Program-made: the position numbers and the translations under genes
Part shown: in pieces, positions 55,684-64,000 of the stretch
Position numbering within the stretch: the first letter of the stretch is position 1
Layout of the letters: each line of letters starts with the position of its first letter
Assembly (NCBI GenBank): GCA_002840055.1
Contig: PGZJ01000004.1
Location: 1 to 64,000 of the forward strand
Reading direction: 5' to 3'
DNA length: 64,000 nucleotides
Source of the DNA: Gammaproteobacteria bacterium HGW-Gammaproteobacteria-11
GTDB taxonomy: Bacteria > Pseudomonadota > Gammaproteobacteria > Pseudomonadales > Pseudomonadaceae
Notes under the pieces: generated by a model
Seen by the model: only the letters and a program-made list of their open reading frames with translations
Database searches by the model: none
Told to the model about the DNA's origin: nothing

Positions 55684-56643
55684 ATGAGTCGTTCGGTTTT
55701 CACCAGGGCACTGCTGCATCCCCGATACTGGTTATTGTGGCTTGGATTAGGCGTGCTGTGGCTGTTCGTGCGTTTGCCCTATCCATTGTTGCTGGCCTCG
55801 GGTCGGTTGCTGGGTATGGGCATGTATCACCTGATGGCCGAGCGCCGACGCATTGGTGAAATCAATCTGGCTCTGTGCTTTCCCGACTGGAGTGACGCGC
55901 GTCGCACGGCGCTGCTGCGTGAGAACTTCCAGTCCAACGGTATTGCCCTGTTTGAAATGGCCATGGCCTGGTGGTGGCCTAAGCCGCGTCTGGCAAAGCT
56001 GGCTTATATTGAAGGGCTTGAGCATCTGCAGGCGGCGGCTGCCGCCGGTAAGGGAGTGGTATTGATGTCGATGCATTTCACCACACTGGAGATTGGCGCA
56101 TCGCTGCTGGGTCAGAAAGTCACCATTGACGGCATGTACCGTGAGCACGCCAATCCGGTGTTTGATTTTGTTCAGCGACGGGGTCGCGAGCGACACAATG
56201 CCGACGCCAAGGCAATCGAGCGCGAAGATGTGCGCAGCATGTTCAAGTCCCTGCGTTCCGGTCGCGCCACCTGGTATGCGCCGGATCAGGATTACGGCCG
56301 CAAGGCCAGTGTCTTTGTCCCCCTGTTTGGCGTACCTGCAGCGACCGTAACCGCTACCAGCACTTTTGCCCGTCTGGGTAAGGCCTTGGTGATTCCTTTT
56401 ACCCAGACCCGTCTGCCCGGTGCCAAGGGCTATCAACTGACGGTGCATGCGCCGCTGGAAAACTTTCCTGGAGCAGACGAAGCAGCCGATGCCCTGCGCA
56501 TCAATCAGTGGATAGAGCAGGCGATCCTGGCCCAGCCTGAACAGTACATGTGGGTTCACCGGCGCTTCAAAACCCGCCCCGAGGGTGAGCAGCGGCCCTA
56601 TGCCAAGCGCCGTCGTCGGCAGCGCCGGAGGTCTCGCAGTTGA
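55684..56643 (+). CDS. lpxL: Lipid A late acyltransferase (LpxL/HtrB family)
   Basis: A membrane-bound acyltransferase of about 319 residues that adds a secondary acyl chain to lipid A. A membrane anchor lies at about 10-40, the catalytic motif is HFTTLE (H near 133, acid five residues on), and the DQDYGRK segment is present. A basic tail (RRRRQRRRSRS) is unusual. ATG at 55672 is an alternative start. The stop overlaps the following patatin gene. The minC neighbour matches P. aeruginosa. Confidence 0.9.
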   Translation: MSRSVFTRALLHPRYWLLWLGLGVLWLFVRLPYPLLLASGRLLGMGMYHLMAERRRIGEINLALCFPDWSDARRTALLRENFQSNGIALFEMAMAWWWPKPRLAKLAYIEGLEHLQAAAAAGKGVVLMSMHFTTLEIGASLLGQKVTIDGMYREHANPVFDFVQRRGRERHNADAKAIEREDVRSMFKSLRSGRATWYAPDQDYGRKASVFVPLFGVPAATVTATSTFARLGKALVIPFTQTRLPGAKGYQLTVHAPLENFPGADEAADALRINQWIEQAILAQPEQYMWVHRRFKTRPEGEQRPYAKRRRRQRRRSRS

Positions 56644-57818
56644 TCCGCAATACCGGCTGTGGGCCTGGCAGTACCGGACTGATCCTCTCGGGTGGTGGTG
56701 CCCGTGCCGCCTATCAGGTGGGTGTTCTGCAGGCCATTGCTGAATTGTTGCCGGATCACGCGCGTAATCCCTTTCCCATTGTCTGCGGTACCTCGGCCGG
56801 TGCCATCAATGCACTGGCGCTGGCTACCAACGCCAGTGATTTCCCGGATGCGGTCAAGCGCATAGCGGGGGTGTGGTCGAATTTCAGTTGCGATCAGGTT
56901 TACCGCACCGATTGGCGTGGTGTGCTGGCCCAGGCCATGCGCTGGAGTGGTGCCAACCTGTTGGGGATTGGCCGGCAGCATCCAACCTCGCTGCTGGATA
57001 ACCGGCCACTGCGACATCTGCTGGATCAGAGCCTGCATTTCGGCAAGATTGATGAGGCCCTGCAAAGCGGTCAGCTGCAGGCGATCTCGGTCAGTGCCTT
57101 TGGTTATCAATCTGCTGAATCGGTGTGTTTTTATCAGGGTCTTGACCGCATTGCGCCCTGGAACCGGCATCGCCGTGTGGGTGTGCAAACGCGCCTTGGA
57201 CTGGATCATCTGATGGCGTCGGCGGCGATTCCTGTGGTCTTTCCGCCGGTGCGACTCAACCGCGAATGGTTTGGTGACGGCGCGGTGCGCCAGCGTGCGC
57301 CGATCAGTCCGGCCCTGCATCTGGGGGCAGACCGGGTGCTGGTGATTGGTGTATCGGATAACCTGGACAATGAGCCCGCTGCAGGACGGCGTGGCCCGCG
57401 TTTGCGCGCTGCAGCACCGCCCAGTCTGGCGCAAATCAGCGGCCATCTGCTGAACAGCACCTTTGTCGATAATCTGGAGACCGATGTCGAGTTGCTGGAG
57501 CGTATGAACCGGCTGGCGGGCTATCTGCCCAGTGGTGCCCGTGAGCATGGGCGCGGGCTGCAAAAGGTTGATGTGCTGATTATTTCGCCCAGCGAACCGC
57601 TGGATGTGATTGCCGCCCGACACCGCCGTGCGCTGCCGGGGGCAATACGCTTCTTTCTGCGCGGTAGTGGCGCCACCCGTGCCTCGGGCGGCAGTGTGCT
57701 CAGTTACCTGCTGTTCGAGGCAGAGTACTGCCGCGAACTCATTGCGCTTGGCCACCGTGATGCGATGGCCAAGCGTGAGGCGCTGCAAGTGTTTCTCGGA
57801 CTGCTTTGCCCGCTCTGA
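56640..57818 (+). CDS. Patatin-like phospholipase
   Basis: A 392-residue patatin-fold lipid acyl hydrolase. The oxyanion glycine motif is LSGGGARAAYQVGVL (16-30), the nucleophile is S52 in GTSAG, and the dyad aspartate is D213 in FGDGAV. A TTG start overlapping the lpxL stop is used, so it is translationally coupled to lpxL. No signal peptide is seen; a role in membrane lipid turnover is likely. Its stop codon abuts the rapA stop. Confidence 0.88.
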   Translation: MIRNTGCGPGSTGLILSGGGARAAYQVGVLQAIAELLPDHARNPFPIVCGTSAGAINALALATNASDFPDAVKRIAGVWSNFSCDQVYRTDWRGVLAQAMRWSGANLLGIGRQHPTSLLDNRPLRHLLDQSLHFGKIDEALQSGQLQAISVSAFGYQSAESVCFYQGLDRIAPWNRHRRVGVQTRLGLDHLMASAAIPVVFPPVRLNREWFGDGAVRQRAPISPALHLGADRVLVIGVSDNLDNEPAAGRRGPRLRAAAPPSLAQISGHLLNSTFVDNLETDVELLERMNRLAGYLPSGAREHGRGLQKVDVLIISPSEPLDVIAARHRRALPGAIRFFLRGSGATRASGGSVLSYLLFEAEYCRELIALGHRDAMAKREALQVFLGLLCPL

Positions 57819-60659
57819 TCAACCCACTACCAGAATACGCAGTGCGTCCAGTCTGACCTTGGCCTGGCCCAGCTGGGTCAGGCCTTCCTGCTGCACACGG
57901 GCGAGAAAGTCCAATTCCTCCTGGCGTACCAGCGGGTTGACTGCGCGCAGGGCAGTGAGGCGCTCGATCTCATCCTCCAGATCGCGGCTGAAGCGCGCAC
58001 AGGCGTTGCTGACCAGTTGAGCGTGCTGGCCTGCCGCGGCAAGCTCGGCATTGTTCAGCATGGCCTGCACAACATCGCGCTGGGTTTTGGCAATCTTGCT
58101 GGCCAGGTGTCTTGGCACGCTCTCGAGCTGACCATCCAGGGTGTCAAAACTGACCTTGGCTGCCAGGTCATTGCCACTCATGTCCAGCAGACAGCGTACC
58201 GGCGTGGGCGGCAGGTAACGCTGAAGCTGCAGGTGTCTGGGGGCAATGGCTTCGCTGACAAACAGGCACTCCAGCAGCATGGTGCCGGGCTTCAGTGCCT
58301 TGTTCTTGAGCATGGCGACCGCACTGTTGCCCATGCTGCCGGACAACACCAGATCCATGCCACCCTGCAACATCGGGTGTTCCCAGGTAATGAATTGCAT
58401 GTCTTCGCGGGTCAGGGCGGTGTTGCGGTCGTAGGTAATGGTCACGCCTTCGTCGTCACCGAGCGGAAAGCTGGAATCCAGCATACGCTCGCCGGGACGC
58501 AGAACCAGTGCGTTATCGGAGTGATCCTCGCTGTCGATGCCGAACACATCGAACAGGCGTTCCATATAGATGGCCAGTTGCGGATCATTATCCAGCCGCT
58601 CGATCTGCTTGATCATCTGCTCGGCATCACCGTGTCCGCGGGAGTGGATTTCCAGCAGGCGATCGCGGCCATCATGCAGTTGCTGCTCCAGCGCCAGACG
58701 GCTGCTGCGGGCTTCATCAAGCAAGGCTGTCCAGTTGTCGCTATCGGGGTGGTCAAGCAGGTGCAGCAGGCGCAGGCCAAAGTCGTGCTGCAGGGCGTTG
58801 CCGGTCGGACAGGTTGCCTCGAAGGCGTTCAGTGCCAGGTGATACCACTCGAACAGGCGCTGCTGGGCCGTGCCTTCCAGGTAGGGCACATGGATTTCGA
58901 TGCTGTGCTGCTGACCGATGCGGTCCAGACGGCCGATGCGCTGCTCGAGCAGATCGGGGTGACTGGGCAGATCAAACATGACCAGATGATGAGAAAACTG
59001 GAAGTTGCGTCCTTCGCTGCCGATCTCGGAGCAGATCATCACCTGGGCGCCAAACTCCTCGTCGGCAAAAAACGCGGCAGCCCGGTCCCGTTCAATGATG
59101 CTCAGGCCTTCATGGAATACCGTGGCGGGGATGCCGCTGCGCACGCGCAGGGCATCATCCAGGTCCATGGCTGTTTCGGCATGGGCACAGATCACCAGTA
59201 CCTTGCTGCGCTTGAGCATCTTCAGGGTATCAATCAGCCACTCAACCCGGGCATCCACTTGCCACCAGGGCTGTTCCTCGCCGCCAGCCTGGGCTTGAAA
59301 GCCGACTTCCGGATAGAGCGCACTGCGACCCTCCAGATCCTGGTACAAGTCGGGGCAGGGCAGGGGCTGCGGGTGCAGATGGCGTACCGGAAAGCCGGCG
59401 ATAGCGGCCCGTGTGTTGCGGTACAGCACACGACCAGTGCCGTGCCTGTCGAGCAATTGGCGGATCAGGCTGTCGCGGGCTGATTCAGCCTCGGTGCCGG
59501 CGTGACCCAGGGCCTGCAGAAGCCGGTCCGCGCCTTGTCCCAGCCAGTTGCTGATGGCCTGCTGTTGCTCCGATTCCAGTGTGTGCGCATCCAGCAGTTG
59601 CTGAACGGCTTCGGCAACCGGTTGATAGCCTGCGGTTTCAGCACGGAAGGCCTGCAGATCATGGAAGCGGTCGGGATCCAGCAGGCGCAGACGGGCAAAA
59701 TGACTGGCTTGCCCCAGTTGCTCGGGCGTGGCCGTCAGCAACAGAACGCTGGGAATGGCTCTGGCCAGTTGTTCTACCAGGCTGTATTCCGGGCTTGGTG
59801 CATCCTCATCCCAGACCAGGTGATGCGCCTCGTCAACTACCAGCAGATCCCAATCGGCGGCCTGCAGGCACTGGCGTGCGAAGGGGTTGTCGAGCAGGAA
59901 CTCAAGGGCCACCAGCGCCAGTTGTTCCTCTTCAAAGGGGTTTTCCTCGGCGCCCTGGCAGCGTTCGGTATTGAACAGGGCAAAGCGCAGATTGAAGCGC
60001 CGGCGCATTTCAACCAGCCACTGATGCTGCAAGTTCTCCGGTACCACAATAAGTACCCGGCGCACGCGTCCAGTCTGGATTTGCCGGTGGATGACCAGGC
60101 CGGCCTCGATGGTTTTGCCCAGACCAACCTCGTCGGCGAGCAGTACGCGCGGCGCAATGCGGTCGGCAACCTGGCGGGCGATATGCAACTGATGGGCTAT
60201 CGGCTGGGTACGCACACCGGCCAAACCCAGCAAACTGGATTGCTGGATGCGGCAGTAGTGCCGCAGGCTGTCATAGCGCAGGCTGAACCAGGGCAACGGA
60301 TCAATCTGACTGGCGAACAGACGGTCGCTGGCCAGCCGGAACTGGATAAAGTTATCCAGCATGGTTTCGGCAAACTCGGTCGGGCTGCCATCTTCACGCA
60401 GGCCACTGTAGACCAGCAGGCCGGCCTCTTCGCGGACATCGGTGACCGTCAACTGCCAGCCTTCATGGTGACTGATGCTGTCACCCGGGCTGAAACGGAC
60501 GCGGGTCAGAGGCGCATTGCGCAGCGCGTAATGACGGGTTTCACCGCTGGCGGGAAACAGCATCACCAGCAGGCGGTCATCCTGCGACAGCAGCGTGCCC
60601 AGTCCGAGTTCCGATTCGCTGTCACTGACCCAGCGCTGTCCCGGGGTAAATACGCTCAT
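57819..60659 (-). CDS. rapA: RNA polymerase-associated ATPase RapA
   Basis: RapA (946 residues) is a SWI2/SNF2 ATPase that recycles RNA polymerase. The ATG giving [20 protein letters not shown] follows CAGGAG. N-terminal Tudor-like domains (about 1-110), helicase motif [16 protein letters not shown] (about 170-184), DEAH box (VVDEAHHL, near 280), a helicase C domain (about 480-640) and a long C-terminal region are in order. Confidence 0.96.
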   Translation of the reverse strand: MSVFTPGQRWVSDSESELGLGTLLSQDDRLLVMLFPASGETRHYALRNAPLTRVRFSPGDSISHHEGWQLTVTDVREEAGLLVYSGLREDGSPTEFAETMLDNFIQFRLASDRLFASQIDPLPWFSLRYDSLRHYCRIQQSSLLGLAGVRTQPIAHQLHIARQVADRIAPRVLLADEVGLGKTIEAGLVIHRQIQTGRVRRVLIVVPENLQHQWLVEMRRRFNLRFALFNTERCQGAEENPFEEEQLALVALEFLLDNPFARQCLQAADWDLLVVDEAHHLVWDEDAPSPEYSLVEQLARAIPSVLLLTATPEQLGQASHFARLRLLDPDRFHDLQAFRAETAGYQPVAEAVQQLLDAHTLESEQQQAISNWLGQGADRLLQALGHAGTEAESARDSLIRQLLDRHGTGRVLYRNTRAAIAGFPVRHLHPQPLPCPDLYQDLEGRSALYPEVGFQAQAGGEEQPWWQVDARVEWLIDTLKMLKRSKVLVICAHAETAMDLDDALRVRSGIPATVFHEGLSIIERDRAAAFFADEEFGAQVMICSEIGSEGRNFQFSHHLVMFDLPSHPDLLEQRIGRLDRIGQQHSIEIHVPYLEGTAQQRLFEWYHLALNAFEATCPTGNALQHDFGLRLLHLLDHPDSDNWTALLDEARSSRLALEQQLHDGRDRLLEIHSRGHGDAEQMIKQIERLDNDPQLAIYMERLFDVFGIDSEDHSDNALVLRPGERMLDSSFPLGDDEGVTITYDRNTALTREDMQFITWEHPMLQGGMDLVLSGSMGNSAVAMLKNKALKPGTMLLECLFVSEAIAPRHLQLQRYLPPTPVRCLLDMSGNDLAAKVSFDTLDGQLESVPRHLASKIAKTQRDVVQAMLNNAELAAAGQHAQLVSNACARFSRDLEDEIERLTALRAVNPLVRQEELDFLARVQQEGLTQLGQAKVRLDALRILVVG

Positions 60660-60772
60660 GCCATACTCCTGACCATCCACAAAAGGCGGCTATCTTAACT
60701 GAAGCTGGAGCGGGGACAAACTGCAAAGCGCCAGGGACGGGTGAGGACTAAATTCGCTATTTATCTCAGAAA

Positions 60773-60828
60773 TGTGACCTTGTTCACTTTTGATTGGATA
60801 AAGATTGATCAATTGTTGTCGATATAAT
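60773..60828 (+). promoter_or_regulatory. CRP/Vfr-like site and -10 box
   Basis: TGTGA-N6-TCACT (60773-60788) fits the CRP/Vfr consensus (TGTGA-N6-TCACA) in nine of ten positions. A perfect TATAAT lies at 60823-60828, with no good -35 box, as expected for an activator-dependent promoter. The gene served would start at 60936. The distance (about -55) is not the standard -41 or -61. Confidence 0.5.
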
Positions 60829-60935
60829 GACAGTACGTGTTACCCGAACATTTTTTCAGACTGTATCAGTTCGGGTTGGCGCGCCATTTTGCCAGTCATC
60901 AGGCTGGCCGGGGATGATGTTCAAGCGAGGCGGTC

Positions 60936-61187
60936 ATGCTTATACCGGGGCTCCCGATGGTTGGGGCGCAACAGGATGTGGTCAAGCCCAAGCGGCAGGT
61001 TCAGCCTACCGCCGAGTCCGAGCGCGTGCATGAAGCAATCGCCGAGGCTGGCGAGCGGCGCCGCCGTGATGAGGGACGTTACCCTGAACGGCGCCGCAAT
61101 CGCGCCCGCCGTCAGCCTGCGGATGACGATCTGGAGCCCATCTCCGAATTGCGCAGCAAAGGTCTGCTGGTTGACATCCAAGTCTGA
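60936..61187 (+). CDS. Small charged protein of unknown function
   Basis: An 83-residue protein with an Arg/Glu-rich centre (AEAGERRRRDEGRYPERRRN) and a conserved-looking end (LEPISELRSKGLLVDIQV). GAGG lies 5 bases before the ATG. Its place just downstream of rapA, divergent, fits a hypothetical gene there in other Pseudomonas. No function can be assigned. Confidence 0.7.
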   Translation: MLIPGLPMVGAQQDVVKPKRQVQPTAESERVHEAIAEAGERRRRDEGRYPERRRNRARRQPADDDLEPISELRSKGLLVDIQV

Positions 61188-61242
61188 GGCAATGCTACTC
61201 TTTGGCAAATTGTTGAGTGCCACCTTGCCGCAGGAGCAGCCC

Positions 61243-61425
61243 ATGTCAGATACCGCCGATACTGCTCCCATTATTGATTTCGCTTCCGAGCGCCGTGAGC
61301 GCCTGCATCAGGTGCATGAAGCCAAATTGAACGAAGTGCGCAGCCGCTTCGAGAAGGCCTTCCCGGTGCCTGCCGCAGGCAAGCCTTCAGCCAAAGCCCG
61401 CAAACGTAAAAAGCCCCGCAAATAA
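61243..61425 (+). CDS. Small basic protein of unknown function
   Basis: A 60-residue protein beginning MSDTADTAPIIDFASERRER with a Lys/Arg-rich tail (AKARKRKKPRK). AGGAG is 6 bases before the ATG, and the start is clear although the frame stays open upstream. It might bind nucleic acid, judging by the tail only. It follows the previous small gene by 55 bases. Confidence 0.65.
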   Translation: MSDTADTAPIIDFASERRERLHQVHEAKLNEVRSRFEKAFPVPAAGKPSAKARKRKKPRK

Positions 61426-61451
61426 AGCCTCTGTGGTTTCTTTCGTACTAA

Positions 61452-61493
61452 TTGATCCGCGTCAATAACCCGGACACTGCGTAAGGTTAATCT
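61452..61493 (+). promoter_or_regulatory. ANR/FNR-type promoter
   Basis: TTGAT-CCGC-GTCAA (61452-61465) matches the ANR box TTGAT-N4-ATCAA in nine of ten positions. A -10 element TAATCT (61488-61493) lies so that the box centre falls at about -41.5 from a start near 61500, the standard position for ANR activation under low oxygen. Confidence 0.65.
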
Positions 61494-61521
61494 GCTCCCA
61501 TACCGACTGAGGAGAGATGCC

Positions 61522-61650
61522 ATGTTTGTCGATGAAGTGGTTATTGCTGGAATCGCGACTGTAGGCCTGATGGTTGCCTTTCTGGGTGGTGTGGTCTGGT
61601 TTATCTGGCACGACAGCCACAAGAAGGACAAGAAGACCAAGAACTCCTGA
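61522..61650 (+). CDS. 42-residue membrane microprotein within the PhrS-like RNA
   Basis: The ORF encodes MFVDEVVIAGIATVGLMVAF, continuing with a hydrophobic run to WFIWHD and a Lys-rich tail (HKKDKKTKNS). It has one membrane helix (about 6-29) with positive residues after it, so the N-terminus probably faces the periplasm. GGAGAG precedes the ATG at a good distance. It is probably translated; its function is unknown. Confidence 0.7.
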   Translation: MFVDEVVIAGIATVGLMVAFLGGVVWFIWHDSHKKDKKTKNS

Positions 61651-61711
61651 ATTGTCGAGGTGACCGATAAAGCCGTCACCTGCAACTGAGCATGGCTCGC
61701 AAGGCCTTTTG

Positions 61712-61739
61712 CGGACGTCCCTGGGATGTCCGTTTTTTT
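61712..61739 (+). terminator. intrinsic terminator of the PhrS-like unit
   Basis: CGGACGTCCC (61712-61721) pairs with GGGATGTCCG (61723-61732) with one G-T pair, followed by seven T residues. Confidence 0.9.
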
Positions 61740-61808
61740 ATGCGTTATTTTTGCACCCGGACCTGTCCGGGTTAGCATGCTGGCTTGTCCTGTTGGATTG
61801 GCCTGCCC

Positions 61809-62417
61809 ATGTCTGCAAAGCGCCCACGCTGTCCACGCTGCCTGCGTCCCTTGTCACACTGCCTGTGTGCCTTGATCCCGGCGTTGCAAAGCCGCTGTCA
61901 TGTGCTGGTCATTCAGCACCCTAGCGAGTGCGGCCATGCCCTGAATACCGCGGTTTTACTGGTGGAGGGTCTGGTCAACGCCGACTTGCTGGTGGCTGAA
62001 GAATTGACTGAGCATCCGGACTGGCTTGCGCGACTGCAGGATAGGGCCTGGCGTACCGAGCTGCTTTTTCCCGGCGAGACCGCCGTTATGCTTGAGCCGG
62101 ATGCAGATGATCCCCGCCCACGTCGATTGGTCCTGCTGGATGGCACCTGGCGCAAGGCCCGAAAACTGATCCATATGAATCCTGTACTGCAGCAGTTGCC
62201 ACGGGTCACCCTGCCAGTGGCGGAACCGTCACGTTATCGGTTGCGCAAGAGTTGTCTGTCTGGCGGCCTTTCCAGCATCGAGGCGGGAGCGCGGGCGTTG
62301 CAGATCATCGACCCGGGCATTCAGGCAGCGTTGCTGCTCCGTCCCTTCGAGGCGCTGATCGACGGCCAGATCGAAGCCATGGGCGAGGCTCTCTTTGAGC
62401 AGAACCACAAGCCCTGA
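61809..62417 (+). CDS. tapT: DTW-domain tRNA-uridine aminocarboxypropyltransferase
   Basis: A 202-residue DTW-domain protein; E. coli TapT of this family makes acp3U47 in tRNA. The ATG giving MSAKRPRCPRCLRPLSHCLC is chosen; the frame upstream starts only with TTG. Zinc-like cysteines (CPRC and CLC) and the signature LLDGTWRKARK (DGTW variant, near 115) are visible, as is a late SSIEAGARAL. It may use SAM. Orthology to TapT rather than a paralogue is not certain. Confidence 0.82.
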   Translation: MSAKRPRCPRCLRPLSHCLCALIPALQSRCHVLVIQHPSECGHALNTAVLLVEGLVNADLLVAEELTEHPDWLARLQDRAWRTELLFPGETAVMLEPDADDPRPRRLVLLDGTWRKARKLIHMNPVLQQLPRVTLPVAEPSRYRLRKSCLSGGLSSIEAGARALQIIDPGIQAALLLRPFEALIDGQIEAMGEALFEQNHKP

Positions 62418-62552
62418 CTGCCCGCTGTCTGCCCCAAGTGCGGAGGCCGGTGTTGTATTCGCCTGCTTTATAATGCCCGCTTCTGCCGCCCAGACTGGCT
62501 CCAAGACAGTAGACTGAAGCTGAAAACAATAATAAGTACTGAGGTGACAGCT

Positions 62553-63383
62553 ATGCAGGTGAATATGCATTCAGGTGGGCAGCGCGTGGTCATTACCGGG
62601 GCCGGCAGCGGTCTGGGGCGTGAGCTGGCCTTGCGTTATGCCAAGGCTGGTGCGCGTCTGGCGCTGGCTGATGTGCAGGAAAAGGGCCTGGCAGAGACCC
62701 AGACCATGGTTGAGGCGGCGGGTGCGGCGGCGTTTGTCCAGCGCTGTGATGTGCGTGATTTCAGCCAGTTGGCGGCATTGGCCCAGACCTGTATTGAACG
62801 CATGGATGGCATTGATGTGCTGATCAATAACGCCGGTGTGTCGTCAGGCGGTTATTTCTGGGACTTGAGCCTGGAAGACTGGGAGTGGCAGATCAGTGTC
62901 AACCTCATGGGTGTAGTCAAAGGTTGCAAGGCCTTCATCCCGCACATGCTCGGGCAAGGTGCGGGACGTATCATCAATATTGCCTCCATGGCCGCCCTGA
63001 TGCAGGCCCCCGGCATGAGCAACTACAACGTTGCCAAGGCCGGCGTAGTGGCGCTGTCCGAGAGCCTGCTGGCCGAGCTGACGCCGTTGGGTATCAAGGT
63101 GCATGTGGTTTGTCCGTCGTTTTTCCAGACCAATCTGCTGGATTCATTCCGTGGCCCGGATCAGGCGTCCAAGGAGCAGATCGCCAAGCTGCTGGAGAAC
63201 TCCCCGATCAGTGCGGCAGACGTGGCCGAGATCATCTTCAGTCGCAGTCAGGCGGGTGATTTCATGATTCTGCCGCATGAGCGCGGTGCTCAGGCCTGGG
63301 AACTGAAAAAGGCTAACCCCCAGGTGATCTACGACGAAATGGTGCACCTAGCGGGCAAGCAACTGGGGCAGTCGTCGATTTAG
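62553..63383 (+). CDS. Short-chain dehydrogenase/reductase
   Basis: A 276-residue classical SDR. The ATG after GAGGTGA is preferred over a GTG 9 bases earlier. The cofactor motif is TGAGSGLG (15-22) with D43 in LADVQEK favouring NAD(H); NNAG follows, with catalytic Ser in NIASMAAL and YNVAK (near 157-161). It lies upstream of a thiolase in the same orientation but a hairpin separates them. Substrate unknown. Confidence 0.88.
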   Translation: MQVNMHSGGQRVVITGAGSGLGRELALRYAKAGARLALADVQEKGLAETQTMVEAAGAAAFVQRCDVRDFSQLAALAQTCIERMDGIDVLINNAGVSSGGYFWDLSLEDWEWQISVNLMGVVKGCKAFIPHMLGQGAGRIINIASMAALMQAPGMSNYNVAKAGVVALSESLLAELTPLGIKVHVVCPSFFQTNLLDSFRGPDQASKEQIAKLLENSPISAADVAEIIFSRSQAGDFMILPHERGAQAWELKKANPQVIYDEMVHLAGKQLGQSSI

Positions 63384-63416
63384 CTCGGCGTATCACCCAG
63401 CCTGATAATGTTTGCT

Positions 63417-63466
63417 CCGGCCGGTCAGGGCACTTAAGCTTTGCCCCCTGAACTGGCCGGGTCTTT
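63417..63466 (+). terminator. imperfect hairpin after the SDR gene
   Basis: CCGGCCGGTCAGGGC (63417-63431) pairs imperfectly with GCCCCCTGAACTGGCCGG (63443-63460), followed by GTCTTT. The stem is GC-rich and interrupted by small bulges. Confidence 0.6.
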
Positions 63467-63508
63467 CCTGTTCCGGCTTTGCCTAGACTCCATGATTGAG
63501 GTTTTACC

Positions 63509-64000
63509 ATGCGCGAAGTGGTTATCGTAGACAGTGTTCGTACCGGCCTGGCCAAGTCCTTCCGCGGCAAATTCAATATCACCCGTCCGGATGACATGGC
63601 AGCGCATTGCGTCAATGCCTTGCTGCAGCGCACTGGTATCGACCCCATGCTGGTCGATGACTGCATCGTCGGCGCTGGCTCCAATGAAGGCGCCCAGGGT
63701 TACAACATCGGTCGTAATGTCGCTGTGCTGTCGGGCCTGGGTATTCATGCGGCGGGTATGACCCTCAACCGTTTCTGCTCTTCCGGTCTGCAATCCATTG
63801 CCATTGCGGCCAACCAGATTGCCTCGGGTTGCTCCGATGCCATCGTTGCCGGTGGGGTCGAGTCCATTACCCTGACGGCCAAGAGCCGCAATACCGACCA
63901 CCTGTACAATCCCATCCTGCAGGAGCAACTGCCGGGTATCTACTACCCCATGGGTCAGACTGCTGAAGTGGTTGCCCGTCGTTACAATGTGACCCGGGAA
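63509..64000 (+). CDS. Thiolase (acetyl-CoA acyltransferase), cut by window end
   Basis: The first 164 residues of a thiolase are visible, starting MREVVIVDSVRTGLAKSFRG. The nucleophilic cysteine is C90 in NRFCSSGLQS, followed by GGVESIT. The rest, with the GHP and CxG motifs, lies beyond the window. It probably acts in fatty-acid beta-oxidation; biosynthetic acetoacetyl-CoA thiolase cannot be excluded from this part. Confidence 0.92.
   Translation, partial: MREVVIVDSVRTGLAKSFRGKFNITRPDDMAAHCVNALLQRTGIDPMLVDDCIVGAGSNEGAQGYNIGRNVAVLSGLGIHAAGMTLNRFCSSGLQSIAIAANQIASGCSDAIVAGGVESITLTAKSRNTDHLYNPILQEQLPGIYYPMGQTAEVVARRYNVTRE

Larger units (their letters stand above)
61500..61739 (+). ncRNA. phrS: PhrS-like small RNA (dual-function candidate)
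   Basis: A transcript of about 240 bases is predicted from the ANR-type promoter to the intrinsic terminator at 61712-61739. It contains a 42-codon ORF (61522-61650) and a 3' hairpin GGTGAC/GTCACC after it. P. aeruginosa PhrS is about 212 bases, ANR-dependent, carries a conserved ORF of 37 codons and lies near rapA (PA3308); all four properties fit. In that species it activates pqsR translation; the target here is unknown. Identification rests on context, not on alignment. Confidence 0.6.

Noticed and set aside
56598..57788. Minus-strand open frame of 396 codons
   Set aside because: Antisense to the patatin gene, which has all catalytic motifs; no recognisable protein sequence.
58017..59483. 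Long plus-strand open frame of 488 codons
   Set aside because: It lies entirely antisense to rapA, whose motifs are intact; composition reflects the opposite strand's codon bias.

Overview
The window reads as chromosome of a Pseudomonas-type gammaproteobacterium. Gene order repeats Pseudomonas aeruginosa neighbourhoods as I recall them: ruvCAB-ybgC-tolQRAB-pal-cpoB-queE-queC-tRNA; nadA to purC; rdgC, FKBP, prc, quinone reductase, aminopeptidase, rluA, minEDC, lpxL, patatin; then rapA. Moderate GC, marine-type secreted hydrolases and a complete gsp cluster would suit the Halopseudomonas branch, but the genus is an inference.

Layout. 1-1270: an IS110-family insertion sequence with a structured leader (possible bridge RNA) and a REP-like palindrome, directly upstream of ruvC. 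1373-19633: core genes for Holliday-junction processing, the Tol-Pal envelope machine, queuosine and NAD synthesis, protein quality control, lysine and purine synthesis, ending in tRNA-Ser(CGA). 19634-25059: an AT-rich 5.4 kb island inserted in that tRNA gene, bounded by a 17-bp direct repeat. It carries a tyrosine integrase, an inovirus Gp2-like HUH protein, a serine recombinase and two cargo genes of unknown function. 25060-25500: a terminator and structured tandem repeats.

25489-32800 is an accessory, export-oriented stretch: a small secreted lipase with a parvulin-like protein, a redoxin/prolyl-hydroxylase fusion, a PhoX-like Tat substrate followed by its own tatA and tatB, and a lipoprotein hydrolase. 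33221-44851 is a type II secretion cluster gspC-N plus a TPR-like lipoprotein; no prepilin peptidase gene is present. Secreted hydrolases, local Tat components and the Gsp system together suggest a locus for exporting folded enzymes.

45107-64000 returns to core genes: rdgC, tRNA-Val, tRNA-Asp, a Mip-type FKBP, prc, apeB, rluA, minCDE, lpxL, a patatin and rapA. Downstream of rapA is a small transcription unit with an ANR-like site, a 42-codon membrane ORF and a strong intrinsic terminator. It looks like the equivalent of the P. aeruginosa PhrS regulatory RNA. The window closes with a DTW-domain tRNA-modifying enzyme, a short-chain dehydrogenase and a thiolase cut by the window edge.
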